A DNA stretch of 64,000 bases from contig JAKULF010000005.1 of assembly GCA_022661535.1 (NCBI GenBank), positions 5,580,001 to 5,644,000 of the forward strand. Reading direction: 5' to 3'. This document shows, one piece after another, positions 34,619 through 44,968 of this stretch. How positions within the stretch are numbered: position 1 is the first letter of the stretch; every line of letters begins with the position of its first letter. A program made the translations under genes and the position numbers. The notes beneath the pieces are model-generated. The model was not told the DNA's origin. It searched no databases and saw only the letters and a list, made by a program, of their open reading frames with translations. Source of the stretch: Eutypa lata (Eukaryota; Ascomycota; Sordariomycetes; Xylariales; Diatrypaceae).

Positions 34619-36610
34619 TTACACAAGCTTGATTTTCTCAAATTTCAGCTCCCGCCCATTGCAGGTAGATGAAGTATTTGGCATGGATGATGACCAGATT
34701 TCCCCATTCATGATCCCATGGACGTAGCATTCGCCGACAAGGCTAAATTCTTTCTCTGGGTTGTTGGCAGCAGGCTTCCGGAGAATAAACGGGACGGAAC
34801 CACCAAGCAAATTCCACACCTGGTCTCCAACAGCCATGTAGTCGGGACCAAGCCCGATCAAGCCATTGTCCGTCTTAAAAACCACCCTGTTTCGCAGGAA
34901 TGTCTGCACCATCGAGGTAATATAGTCTACAATGTCGTAACCCACGCTATATCCAAAGATTCTCTGCCCAGAGGTACCGAAGAACGAGCCGCGGGGTCTC
35001 GGCAGCTTGAAATCTAGGACATCCAAAGCCATCTGGCAGAGGAAGAGAAATGAGTCGATGTCGTCGGCTGCGTTGGTTCCGGCCTTGACTTTAGATTCGA
35101 GCTCCTTAAATTTTGGGTCATCAAGATAGCGTTTGATACGTTCGTTCATACCACCTCTTGCCCGTCTCCTGCTTCTGTCGATGGTCTCTGTAACGAAACT
35201 TTGAATCATCTCGGGCCCCGGGAGATGATTAGCTGGAAGCACGCGAAGAAGAGCCATTTGTGATGACTCTCCAGTTTGGGCGTATTTGTCTGGTAGGTCA
35301 AGGGACTGGTACAATTCAATAAAGCGTGGGAAGAAGCTATTCCAAGCTCCTACGGGATCCGTTGAAAGATTATGTCCATGCGAGAATGCTTTCAGTAGAG
35401 CAGTCCCACTATGGATCGAGGTGATACTACATAAATGAGCGCCATCCAAGGGTAGGTATGCTCCAGCACCGGGTTCAAGTTGATATTTAATTGGAGCGTG
35501 TTGATTTAGCTCATAGAAGTTGGTCGTGGCAGGCCAGTCGTATCCGTACAGGTAAGCTGTTCGTCGAGGAGCACGCCAATCAGGAACCCACGATGGCAGG
35601 TCTTGCCCTTTAGCTTTTCCCGTGACGCTTGAGAAAACCGATAAGCCCTGCTCCTGAACAACCATAGCACGTGTACAAGAGGTGTAGACTTCCGCCACAG
35701 AAAGCGTATAATCAGGTTTGATGCCTCGTAGGCGAGATACGTCGACAAGTCCCAGCATAGCGAACACTTTGTCTCTAGGATCCGTAGCTTCTAGTTTCCT
35801 AGTTAGCGGAAGAACCGTGGAGAGGTAAGGATGCTCTCTTTCTGGAGCGTTGGCGTAGAAACGTGACGAGGCGGTCATGCAATCTGCGATGTCTCCAAAG
35901 ATGGACTGCGACAGCCCATGGGACTCTAGGATCTTGAAGGCTCTGGCAATGGTGCCCCATGGAAGCTGATGCGTTCCGCAGAGGATTTGAGCATCTTTGG
36001 CTAAACATAATTCTTGAAACGTCCAAGCACGATGAAACCATGGACGATTGATGAAAGTGGCGATGTGCCGGAAGTTGTTCTCCTCAGGCTCTCTGAAGAA
36101 TGCATCTTCTTCCCGGACTATCGACTCAAACCATGAGAACACCGATGAAGTATTAGAGTCCTGTTTCCCCGTCCATATAAGGACCTGTGAGGCATTTGAG
36201 TATATGGACTTCATCAAGGAGACTTGATGGTTCCGTTCCGGCACATCTAGTTGATTGATACAAATAGCGTCAATCCAGAGGCGGATGGGGTTGTCCGTAT
36301 GTCGTAGTCGCTGCAGCAGTTCCAAGACATTGGCGGTGACCTTTAGAGGAGCGCCATTGCATTGAATATGCCTACTCAACCGCGGACTCCCCCAGACGTA
36401 CGACACAGCCGCGTATACATGCTCAGAGCTCTGATCGATTGCCTGGCGCGCGATTGATATGCAAATGTCCCCGCTGCCGGGATGGAGGGTGATAATCCTG
36501 ATCTCATCTGGGCTGATAGTTTCGTATTCATAGGATCTAGTGTTACTCGCCGCTTCCATGTTAACGAGCATTCCTAAGCTTTCGTAGAGAGGGCGTAAGA
36601 AGGACGCCAT
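34619..36610 (-). CDS. HET-domain protein (heterokaryon incompatibility type)
   Basis: A single exon of about 663 residues from the ATG at 36610; the frame stays open to an ATG at 36751, but that extension is hydrophobic and AT-rich, unlike the usual HET start. Near residue 70 is YAAVSYVWGSP (HET motif 1). It is followed by LWIDAICINQLDVPERNHQVSLMKSIYSNASQVLIWTG (motif 2) and NRPWFHRAWTFQELCLAKDAQILCG (motif 3), then ATDPRDKVFAMLGLVD and PDYTLSVAEVYT. The C-terminal third ends with GDQVWNLLGGSVPFILRK and a GECYVHGIMNGE segment common in this class. HET domains trigger cell death on incompatible fusion in the studied cases; most genomic HET genes have no demonstrated role. No NACHT or repeat domain is attached. 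It is divergent from the GPHR gene. Confidence 0.93.
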   Translation of the reverse strand: MASFLRPLYESLGMLVNMEAASNTRSYEYETISPDEIRIITLHPGSGDICISIARQAIDQSSEHVYAAVSYVWGSPRLSRHIQCNGAPLKVTANVLELLQRLRHTDNPIRLWIDAICINQLDVPERNHQVSLMKSIYSNASQVLIWTGKQDSNTSSVFSWFESIVREEDAFFREPEENNFRHIATFINRPWFHRAWTFQELCLAKDAQILCGTHQLPWGTIARAFKILESHGLSQSIFGDIADCMTASSRFYANAPEREHPYLSTVLPLTRKLEATDPRDKVFAMLGLVDVSRLRGIKPDYTLSVAEVYTSCTRAMVVQEQGLSVFSSVTGKAKGQDLPSWVPDWRAPRRTAYLYGYDWPATTNFYELNQHAPIKYQLEPGAGAYLPLDGAHLCSITSIHSGTALLKAFSHGHNLSTDPVGAWNSFFPRFIELYQSLDLPDKYAQTGESSQMALLRVLPANHLPGPEMIQSFVTETIDRSRRRARGGMNERIKRYLDDPKFKELESKVKAGTNAADDIDSFLFLCQMALDVLDFKLPRPRGSFFGTSGQRIFGYSVGYDIVDYITSMVQTFLRNRVVFKTDNGLIGLGPDYMAVGDQVWNLLGGSVPFILRKPAANNPEKEFSLVGECYVHGIMNGEIWSSSMPNTSSTCNGRELKFEKIKLV

Positions 36611-37621
36611 TCTTAGAGATGCCGGGCCGAGAAAGTTTATAAAGACTGTAAGAAAATCATAACTATATGGGATCGTATCAAAACCAAGGGTTACTAAGGT
36701 CAAAAGCCCGATACTTATATTCAATTTTATTTTCAATGAAACTGCAAGCAATGCTAATAGTTATGTATACCTAGTATATATGTATATATGTCGTTAATAC
36801 CTAAGCATTATGTAGGTACCTAGCCTATGTTGGACTAACTACCTCCTATATATAACTACCTAGAGTGTAGTGTAGATAGAGGATGGTACAATAACATGTA
36901 TGCAGTTAACATCATGTTCTCTTTGACATAAGTATACATTTTCCACCCTGCATAACTGTCCATAAATTTCCATGTCAGCATGTCCCTCCAGGCACGTGAC
37001 AGGCATCGTATTACCGATGTTGTGAACGTCATCGCCTACTGGTGGGGGTTGTAACCGCAAGTATGTATGTATGTACCTTACTCCGTACACTGGATTTTTT
37101 GCAGCCTGCACGTTCCTGATTGTTTGGTGGAGCTGCGGGATAAATATGGATCGAGAGTTCATCATCATCTTTTTGCCTATTATTACCTAGTGCCACTGCT
37201 AGCTGCTGACGACTGGCGCGGATCCTGCAACATTGAATTAAGTCATCTTCCAGTGGTCGACCCTTCGTGTTTTGTAAATGATCATAACCCAACGTAAAGC
37301 TACAGAACTCCAATCAACGCCGGGCCACCCACGACGCTTCAAAGAAAGGCAGATATGCCATGAGTATTCCGCACTCGCAACCCCTACCCTCAACCTCTTA
37401 TCTTAGTCGTCAACGAACGATATCACGCATTATGTGTATATTCGCTCGTTCATAAAACATTTCATTACCAAGTATAATACTAGTACATGGATACTTATCT
37501 AGAAGATATGGCATTACAATCCTCCTAATCAGATAAATCGTTCGGACCATTCAGCTTTGACAGCATTCTCTACCGGAACCTGCACCCGCATCTCACACTA
37601 ACTATTCTCATACCTCCCACG
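36611..37621. other. divergent upstream region of the HET and GPHR genes
   Basis: About 1.0 kb. It contains TAGGTACCTAGC near 36815-36826, a TACTCCGTA at 37079-37087 and GTATGTATGTATGTA near 37060-37075. Small frames at 36860-37313 lack support. Confidence 0.45.
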
Positions 37622-39268
37622 ATGCGCCCCTCAGACTGTGACGATGGCCTATGTGTACCTCCCGGCCTGGCCGGCCCCTCGACATTCTCGACTATCTTGT
37701 CGCTGAGTCCATTTATCATTACATTCGTCGGGGTGTCCACCGTCGTCCTCCGTCGCATATTTCCACAACTATCTCGGATCCAGAGTTCTCGCGACGGTGA
37801 AGACCACTTTCTACCCTCTGACGCCCCGTTATCGCTCCAGCAAGCACATGCCGAGCATGGAACCAAATCCCTCCGTAGGCAGGTTGCCGCTGCCACCTTC
37901 TCCACCACCGTTGGTCTTGCAGCTGTATTGGGTGAGCTGATTCTGTGTGAAATATCCGAACTGGTCGACCCTCATGCTCGAACCGTGGCATTGCGCATCA
38001 CTGTTCCTACCCTCCTGTTTCTCCTAGTCTTGCTCATTCCCTTCCTCGAACTACAATCTCTAATCGCGGGGTCTGGGTGGTCATTCCAAAGGACTTCCAA
38101 GGGTAAACTCCCCCGGGCTGCGTGGGTCCTTCAGTTCGGTATTTTCGGACTATGGCTGTTCGCTTTCTGGTCTCTTGGGAACCTCGTTCCTGTCGGTAGC
38201 GAGGTTATGTCACACTCGAATTCCAAGATGTCCAGGCAGGAACCCGAGACACCCAACGGTCTGGCGCGCGCCTGTCTTGAACGGATCGGAGTTATCGGCA
38301 TCTCACTCATGGCGCTACTATCCGGGTTCGCCTCTGTTTCTTCGCCATGGCATACTTTCGGCAGCAAGGCTTCGAGACGGCCCGTAACGGAATCCGATAT
38401 TGCCCGGAAACAGGCTGGCCTCGATGCCACGAACGAGATGCTGCTCACGAAGCGCCACCGTTTGCAAGCACTTCAGCGCAAAGTCGCCGACACCTCATCC
38501 GCTCACAAACCAGGCTATTTAACGAAGGTACTGGGTTCCATTAGGGGCGATAACGATCAAACTGAAATCCGCAGCCTGCGTCTTGAGATCGCAGGGTTGG
38601 AAGCCATGGAGGCAAATCTAGCTTCCTCTTTATCAGCCCTTCGCGCAAGGCAAGCGGACTCGGCTCGGGCCGCGACACCATTGGGTAAACTCCTCATAAT
38701 ACCTACATATGCTTTTAGTATTTACTGCGTATATCGCATCGCCGCGACCACCCTTACTACTTTGCGCCGGTTTTATTACCCTACGACCTCATTTTCCTCC
38801 TCGGACCCTATCAACCGCCTGCTTGGTCTTTTTGCCAAGCACTGGGATCCTAAGTTGGACCAGATTGCCTGGGCGAGACAGATCTCTTTTTTGCTTTCTG
38901 GCTTCATCCTTGCGGCGAGCGCAAACAGTGTGCGCCAGACATTTCACCTCTTTGCCAAATGGACCCCAGGCCTGTTGTATCAGGCGCAGGCGAACCTAGC
39001 ACTGCTGATTGGGCAAATCACTGCTATTTACGTGATTTCCGCGGCACTGCTCTTGCGTAGCAACCTGCCTAAGGAGGTAGGCAGCGCCATAGGCGACGCC
39101 TTGCAGAGTGCCCTAGAGCCAGGATTTGTGGACAGGTGGTTCGAGGGCTGGTTCCTCCTCGCCAGCGTATCGACCGCGGCGGGTATCTGGCTCGGCAGGA
39201 AGATCGGCGAGCTGGGTGAAGATTGGGATGACGTGGGAATGGAAGAGATGGGCCAGAAACGGTCGTAA
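37622..39268 (+). CDS. Golgi pH regulator / GPR89-family membrane protein (GPHR)
   Basis: A single exon of 548 residues. N-terminal hydrophobic helices (FSTILSLSPFIITFVGVSTVVL, TFSTTVGLAAVLGELIL, LRITVPTLLFLLVLLIPF) are followed by the GPHR signature: GVIGISLMALLSGFASVSSPW. A coiled coil (about residues 260-345, KQAGLDATNEMLLTKRHRLQALQ) lies in the cytosolic loop. The C-terminal half has PTYAFSIYCVYRIAATTL, then DPINRLLGLF and SFLLSGFILAASANSVRQTF, matching the region called the ABA_GPCR domain. In animals GPHR is a Golgi anion channel needed for luminal acidification; the plant relatives GTG1/2 were proposed as abscisic-acid receptors, a debated claim. A Golgi role is the safer inference here. 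Length and gene structure are normal. Confidence 0.92.
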   Translation: MRPSDCDDGLCVPPGLAGPSTFSTILSLSPFIITFVGVSTVVLRRIFPQLSRIQSSRDGEDHFLPSDAPLSLQQAHAEHGTKSLRRQVAAATFSTTVGLAAVLGELILCEISELVDPHARTVALRITVPTLLFLLVLLIPFLELQSLIAGSGWSFQRTSKGKLPRAAWVLQFGIFGLWLFAFWSLGNLVPVGSEVMSHSNSKMSRQEPETPNGLARACLERIGVIGISLMALLSGFASVSSPWHTFGSKASRRPVTESDIARKQAGLDATNEMLLTKRHRLQALQRKVADTSSAHKPGYLTKVLGSIRGDNDQTEIRSLRLEIAGLEAMEANLASSLSALRARQADSARAATPLGKLLIIPTYAFSIYCVYRIAATTLTTLRRFYYPTTSFSSSDPINRLLGLFAKHWDPKLDQIAWARQISFLLSGFILAASANSVRQTFHLFAKWTPGLLYQAQANLALLIGQITAIYVISAALLLRSNLPKEVGSAIGDALQSALEPGFVDRWFEGWFLLASVSTAAGIWLGRKIGELGEDWDDVGMEEMGQKRS

Positions 39269-40297
39269 TGAAATGTGATATATACCCCCTGTTTACAGTT
39301 AATGAGTGTCAGTTTTGAGAGGAGTCCACGACATTGAAGTGTATGAAACTAAATCTAATTATATCCATCTATATTGAATATAGTATAGTGTTCCTGGTTG
39401 AATGAACCTTCTGTATACATGCTTCTCCTTGCCTTACATGAATAGACGTGGTTACGATGGCGGGGGCTAGCTTCTCTATAACTATGAAGTTAGTATTTTT
39501 TGGCATGGTAAGAAAGAGCTGTTACCTGATTAACCTTTTGGCTTGTTGATCTAGAACTGTTGCTAGCCGTGTCTACATTCCCAGTTCCTTATATACGTAT
39601 TTTCATTGGTTGATAGTGCACAGATACCTCGATCAAGGCTCAGTCAAATACAGACCATTTCGATACGCCGGATACACAATTGCAAGTTATACGAGACAAT
39701 ACACTGAAGTTTGGTGTAAAACCTCCAACTTATACGGACCTGGTGAATAGATGGGGCATTGTCCTTATATTGAGTTACAGCCACCGTAAAATCAAGCACC
39801 AAGGTTAACATGTCAGGTGGCCTAATGCGATGAGGTCTCACAGGAGACAAACAAAAATATCTTAGCTACGCACAAGTTCACGAATGACAAGATACCTACG
39901 TAGTTCCGTGACCCTAGTCTAGTTATACATGTTCGATATTAGGTTGTTAGCTACTTTGCTATTGATGGTGCTCATATACATCATACCACTCTTCCAGATG
40001 GTTTTCTCCAAAAAACTTAGTCCTACAGTTAAGCCTCGTCCAAGCCTCGCAAAATCCATCCGTATTTTTATTGGCCTGTCCCCTTTGTAATATTCTGTTC
40101 CTCCAACCGCGGCCGCCGAGATGTAGTTTCCCATTATACTGCTTGAATAATGAAGCGCCCTGGGACTTGCGCTACGACCACGAGACCCCGATTACCCCAA
40201 ATGTTATAGGTAAACATTATTCGCTTATTTCTAGTCAGTAGAGGGTTATGAACTCCCTTTAATATGTGAAGTCCATACCCATCTTAGACTACCGGGA
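39269..40297. other. intergenic region between convergent genes
   Basis: About 1.0 kb of AT-rich 3' flank for GPHR (+) and the surface protein (-). Short frames at 39644-40134 are not supported. Confidence 0.5.
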
Positions 40298-41119
40298 CTA
40301 TAATAGCATAGCGATGACCGATACAGCTAATAGTGATGCTACTATGTTACGCAATGGTTGCCGAATGCCCTCGCCCGAATTCAGAACAGGAACTGCATCG
40401 AATGGGCTGCCGCCGCCTGGGAGGAAATCAGGCCCATCGGATTCCTCCGTGTTCTCCGGTTGGGTATCCTCAACTGTCGAAGGGGGAGGCGTAGTTGTGG
40501 CCGTAGGTGTGGCCGTAGACGTGGGTGATGTCCTGAGTGAGAAGGTGGGCAGAATAGTAGAAGTAGAAATAGAAGTGATAGATGTTATATCTGTGGTCGA
40601 GGGCTGCGCCAAAGACGACGACGTTGTTGTCGCTGAAATGAAAGTGGTATCTGGGGTTTGTGTTGTCGGTAGACTTGTAGGCGTGGTGTCAGGTAACGTA
40701 GTCGTATCTTGACTGGCAGTGATAAAACCTTCTGTGTCGGTGGTCGCCTGAATAGTCGTCGTGAAAGTCGATGTCTTGGGATTAGATGGGCACAAAACAT
40801 CGACTAACTTTCCCTCTAGGATCATGCAAAGTAGACTACCTGAGTTGACATCCTCGTCACGACAAGCTCTCTCGATACGCTCGGCTGTCACTTGCAGCCC
40901 CTGTACACAGCTAGTCGAACAACCACTTCCAAAAATGAAGTCAGTTATAGCACAACCTGAGATCGTCGTAGAATAGGCACGCATGCATTTCGATGATACT
41001 GTTTGTGACGTGATAATCTGAAAATTACTCATGGACAATGCTGTCGTGCTGGATGGAGCGCATAAGTAGATAAGCATGAGCGGTCGCCACAGTGACCATG
41101 GCCGCTGCCGCCTGGCCAT
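40298..41119 (-). CDS. secreted, probably GPI-anchored Ser/Thr-rich cysteine-containing surface protein
   Basis: A single exon of about 273 residues from the ATG at 41119; a further in-frame ATG at 41149 adds ten. The 41119 start gives a better signal peptide: basic MARRQRPW, then LMLIYLCAPSSTTALS. The next 90 residues contain seven cysteines (SKCMRAY, SGCAITDF, GSGCSTSC, RACRDED, LLCMILE, VLCPSN) and may form a small disulfide domain. About 110 residues of Thr/Ser/Pro follow, probably O-glycosylated. The C-terminus is a hydrophobic tail (NIVASLLAVSVIAMLL) preceded by small residues (NSGEG), fitting a GPI-attachment signal. No known domain was recognised, so the function is unknown; wall protein or adhesin is a class-level guess. 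Confidence 0.78.
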   Translation of the reverse strand: MARRQRPWSLWRPLMLIYLCAPSSTTALSMSNFQIITSQTVSSKCMRAYSTTISGCAITDFIFGSGCSTSCVQGLQVTAERIERACRDEDVNSGSLLCMILEGKLVDVLCPSNPKTSTFTTTIQATTDTEGFITASQDTTTLPDTTPTSLPTTQTPDTTFISATTTSSSLAQPSTTDITSITSISTSTILPTFSLRTSPTSTATPTATTTPPPSTVEDTQPENTEESDGPDFLPGGGSPFDAVPVLNSGEGIRQPLRNIVASLLAVSVIAMLL

Positions 41120-43252
41120 CTCCGATATGGAACCCCTCAACTTGTGCATCGGCGTCTCTTCCTAAGGTTGGGTGTTTCTGCGTCGGGAAAAAGGTGCGCT
41201 GGTTCGATATTTTCTTGATGAGCAACCCAAGGTGTAGCTAGAAGTTATGGCTAGCGGACAATTTTCATGGATGGGAGCGTCCAGGATTGTATGTATATCG
41301 AGATTTAATCACACTCTGTTCACCAACAAGAACGTTACCCTTAAGGATAGCGTAGTTCGTCGGCAGCCGTTGAGTGGGTTGAGAAATCCCCGGGGCGAAA
41401 CGTGGAGTGTATCAACTAATGGCAGTGATGAGATCCCGGAGTGGCTAGCCAATGATAAAAGCGCGATGACACCTAAGAATCGTCTAGACTAGGTCAAAGC
41501 GACGTCAATTGATGTAATTTTCTGGCCTTGATCGTCCGATGGACCTTTCCGTCCTAAGGAAGAACAGTTCAAGTGGTGTTGTCAGTTGACACAACCCAAG
41601 AGCAGTTCTTGGTATCCGTGTACTACTTGAATTAGATGCGTGACAATTCGTTCTCTATAGAACCACCCCGGAAATAGTAGAAACCACTGGAAGATGCAAC
41701 AGCTCGAATCGTGATTCACGAGTGTCTAGCCTATAACCCAATAGCTTAGTAGCCTCAGTTGTATTCAAGGACATCTAACACTATAGAAGCGCTATAAAGG
41801 AAAGAAATATATAGCCAAGTCAACAGGCTAATGAACGCAATCAAGGGGCCAGAATCTAGACCTCTAAAATAACGTCAGGTCGAAAACAAGGAAACGCGAC
41901 CATGTGCGACCTCGTAGGGGCTAATGTTTAGACCGGGAAAATAGAAACAGATAATAAAGAAGTGATCGATATCGCACAGCGACGCACAAAGTGAAGCAAA
42001 CGAAGCGCAGCTCCTCGAATATGGGGTTTGACCAGAGCGACTTGCAAGACAGCAAGAGCAACAAGTTAGGTACTAGAAGAAATGGAAAGAAGAAACACCC
42101 ACCACCCAAAGTTAGAAACTTTTGATATCCCCTACCAGAAACGGCTTATTACGTAGCTTCATAGTAATAAGCTTCTTTCGATTACCCGTTCTGTCGTCTC
42201 CGTGCACTGATCTAGGAATCTTGACAGCCAAGAACAGCCCAGTATGGTTCGCTCAGCGACCCCTGACTAGGCCCCGGGGCCCCTTCGCTAGCCCTTGCTA
42301 GCCAATCGAAGGTTAGGGATAAGCCGATCTCCCTCGTGGCTTTTGTCTCATGTTTTGATCCCGGGTTCCTAGTCCAGTTGCACCTCCTGCTCCTCCGCGA
42401 ATGATGTGAAGAGAAAGAAGGTGAAACGAAACAGTTGATCGTTTGATGTATCGCTTGGTACGAAGTAACTCCTTGAGTAAAACTTTAATTGGTTCCGGAC
42501 AAGAGCAAATCGCCGTTCAATTACTGTACGTGCGTCCCTTCCATACCAATAGAAACGTCAAATAAGCACCCAGGCAGTTAATTACATTGGCAACCGGTAT
42601 ATTTATTATGGCTATTACTACCTATCACGGCGATATATTCGTTCATACCTGACACTTGTAATAGCTTCATGGTGTTCTGACGTAAATACTTGTGTAGTAA
42701 TAATACTCTGACCTAAATAAACTGTTGGACTTTCGTATTAAAAAAAAAAAGAGCGGCGAGACCCCCGTCACTCAACATTATTTGCAGACTTGAAGAAGTC
42801 TGTGGGTGTGTTGCGCGCATTCTAGCATTCTATCGGATTACTTACTTAGTTTCGGTTGAGTCATTCGCCGACAATCTCCACCAACTACCATCGACATTAG
42901 TGAACTTGACCTTCAGCCGTGGCTTGGCTTTAACTATGTATGAGTTAAAATGTCGTCAAAGAGGACCAAGTTGTATAGTATAATAGCTGAAATGCAGATG
43001 CATAGTGGTTAAGTTGCGATGACCGTAGGTAGTCCTCCAGCTATTTAAACCCTCGCAAGCCTAACCAGTATGAGCATATTATATTTTTCTATCGATTCCA
43101 CTAGGAACTTTTGGCCACTGCATTTCTCGCTACACAGGCTGTGTAAGGCAACATCTTCTGTACCAAGCGGTAAACACCGTTTTAAAATTCGCTTTCCTAC
43201 TGTACCAAGGGAGTGAAATATAACTCCCAGTTCTAGTTGACGGTTCGGCTAA
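41120..43252. other. long intergenic region, no gene recognised
   Basis: About 2.1 kb between divergent genes. A 10-base A run is at 42740-42750 and GC-richer sequence at 42190-42420 may be an old relic, but no repeat ends or protein similarity are seen. Confidence 0.45.
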
Positions 43253-43285
43253 GTGGATGTTACTGTAACAATTGTTTCAGCTACT

Positions 43286-44526
43286 ATGGACGAGGTTACG
43301 AGCAAAGTGCTCAAAAGCCTCGAGAACACGCTCTTCGCCTCTTCGTCGCTTAAGCAGCTATCTGGTGGCACTGCTAACTACATCTACCGTGCAACCTTAG
43401 TGACACCCCTTCAAGACGGCACAACAGAAGTCCTAATAAAACACGGGGAATGTTACGTTAAAAATAACCCACAGTTCAAGCTCACTGTCTTTCGTTGTGT
43501 ATGAAATGCCTCATGCTCTCTAAATTCCATCGCACTATCACTTAGCTGACCGGTTAAAGCGTGTCGAAGAAGAATGCCTGAAATCGCTTTCCAACCTAAC
43601 AGCTGTCGGCGGGATAGACCCAGGCGATGAATTCAAATACGTCATAAGGACACCCAAAGGCTTCCACTTCGACGAAGGAAACAACACTCAGATCCAAGAG
43701 TACCTAGCTCGGGGAGTCGATCTGAAGACGTACGCACTAAACACGTACCCGGCGTCTACCCCTGAATCATTAAAGCCCCAATGCTACCAGCTAGGGAAGA
43801 CCTTGGGAACATGGCTACGAAGGTTTCACGAGTGGTCGGTGCAGCAGCCAGAGTTGAGACACACCGTAGCCAAAAACCAAGAAATGCAACAGCTAAAGCA
43901 CATGATCAACTTCGAATGGCTCTTGCAACGTGTCGAACAATATCGGGCCATCTTGGAGGAAGCAAAGGCCACTTTCGAAGAGGTCAAGAGAATGGCTGCA
44001 GCGGAACTGGAAGACGAGAATGGGATTCAAGTTATCCATGGAGACTTCTGGACTGGAAAGTAAATTGATCGAAGCTGTACCCTGAATAGTCCATTTTCTT
44101 CTTCCTCAACTGACACCTACCAGCATCTTGTTGCCAAATGCCCCTGTTGAAAAAGGCAGTGACATTCCAGTGTTCGTTGTCGACTGGGAGATGGCACAGC
44201 TAGGAGTTCCTAGCCTTGATCTCGGGCAGATGATTGCTGAACTGTATGAGCTGTGGCTTTATAAGTCGATAAATGCCGGATTCTGGATTATTCAGGGGCT
44301 AGTCGATGCCTATGGTATCGCTAGCGAGGGTTTCGCGTACCGGACGGCAGTCCAGGTTGGTGCTCACCTGATCTGTTTTGGCACATCTGTTCAAGGCTGG
44401 GGTACGCCGGAGCAGGTTGAGAATGTCGCTCGGATTGGGAGAGACTTGATTGTGAAAGCCTGGAATAAAGAGCATGCTTGGTTTGAAGGCGGCGATCTTT
44501 CGTGTCTATTCAGTCAAGTGCACTAG
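43286..44526 (+). CDS. aminoglycoside-phosphotransferase-type (APH/choline-kinase-like) small-molecule kinase
   Basis: Exons 43286-43496, 43546-44059 and 44124-44526 give about 375 residues; another in-frame ATG at 43253 adds 11. The N-lobe has LKQLSGGTANYIYRATL (glycine-rich loop) and EVLIKHGECYV, where the lysine would bind ATP. The catalytic loop VIHGDFWTGN starts at His235, with Asp237 as base, and is completed across intron 2 (GK frame changes to GN after splicing). The metal-binding segment is FVVDWEMAQLG with Asp262. These are the standard APH-fold residues. Relatives phosphorylate choline, ethanolamine, fructosamine, methylthioribose or drugs; the substrate here cannot be told. The first donor GTGTAT is weak but is the one that keeps phase. 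Confidence 0.87.
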
Positions 44527-44968
44527 TTGAACAATGGTAGTTAGAGACAGACTAATGTAGACTTTTATAAGTTACAGTAACCTCGGCTTCTCAGTTAAAA
44601 TTGTATTTGCTAGTTGAGCTATCAATGATGGTATTTATTGAGGCTCTGTCTGTGTAAGGTACGCTGCTACCTTAGGGGGTTTTAACTGACTCACTTTAAG
44701 GGGGCGGGGTAGCTTCTACCTAAAAGTACTTTTTATAGTGCGAAAACTCAGTGTAGGTCGCCACCTATTTCGATAAGACTACCTACCTACGGAGTACATT
44801 TACTGACTCTTAACAAACTTTGCGATACTTGGTTAGAACAATTACATATTGCACATTTATAGAAATTACAATTATCTCAAGTTCAGCACGTACATGTAGT
44901 AACGATACTTTGTAAACCGATTTGCGTGAGTGGATTAAAAAAAAATCCTTACAGGCTCAATCGCCAAG
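44527..44968. other. intergenic region between tandem genes
   Basis: About 440 bp. It holds the APH-gene 3' flank and the Ctu2 promoter, with a TACCTACCTACGGAGTAC combined motif at 44780-44797. Confidence 0.5.

Noticed and set aside
36611..36751. N-terminal extension of the HET protein
   Set aside because: Hydrophobic, AT-rich and not typical for HET proteins; the ATG at 36610 gives a usual N-terminus, though the longer form cannot be excluded.
41247..41492. 81-codon plus-strand frame divergent from the surface protein gene
   Set aside because: No domain or conserved feature; compatible with chance in a promoter region.
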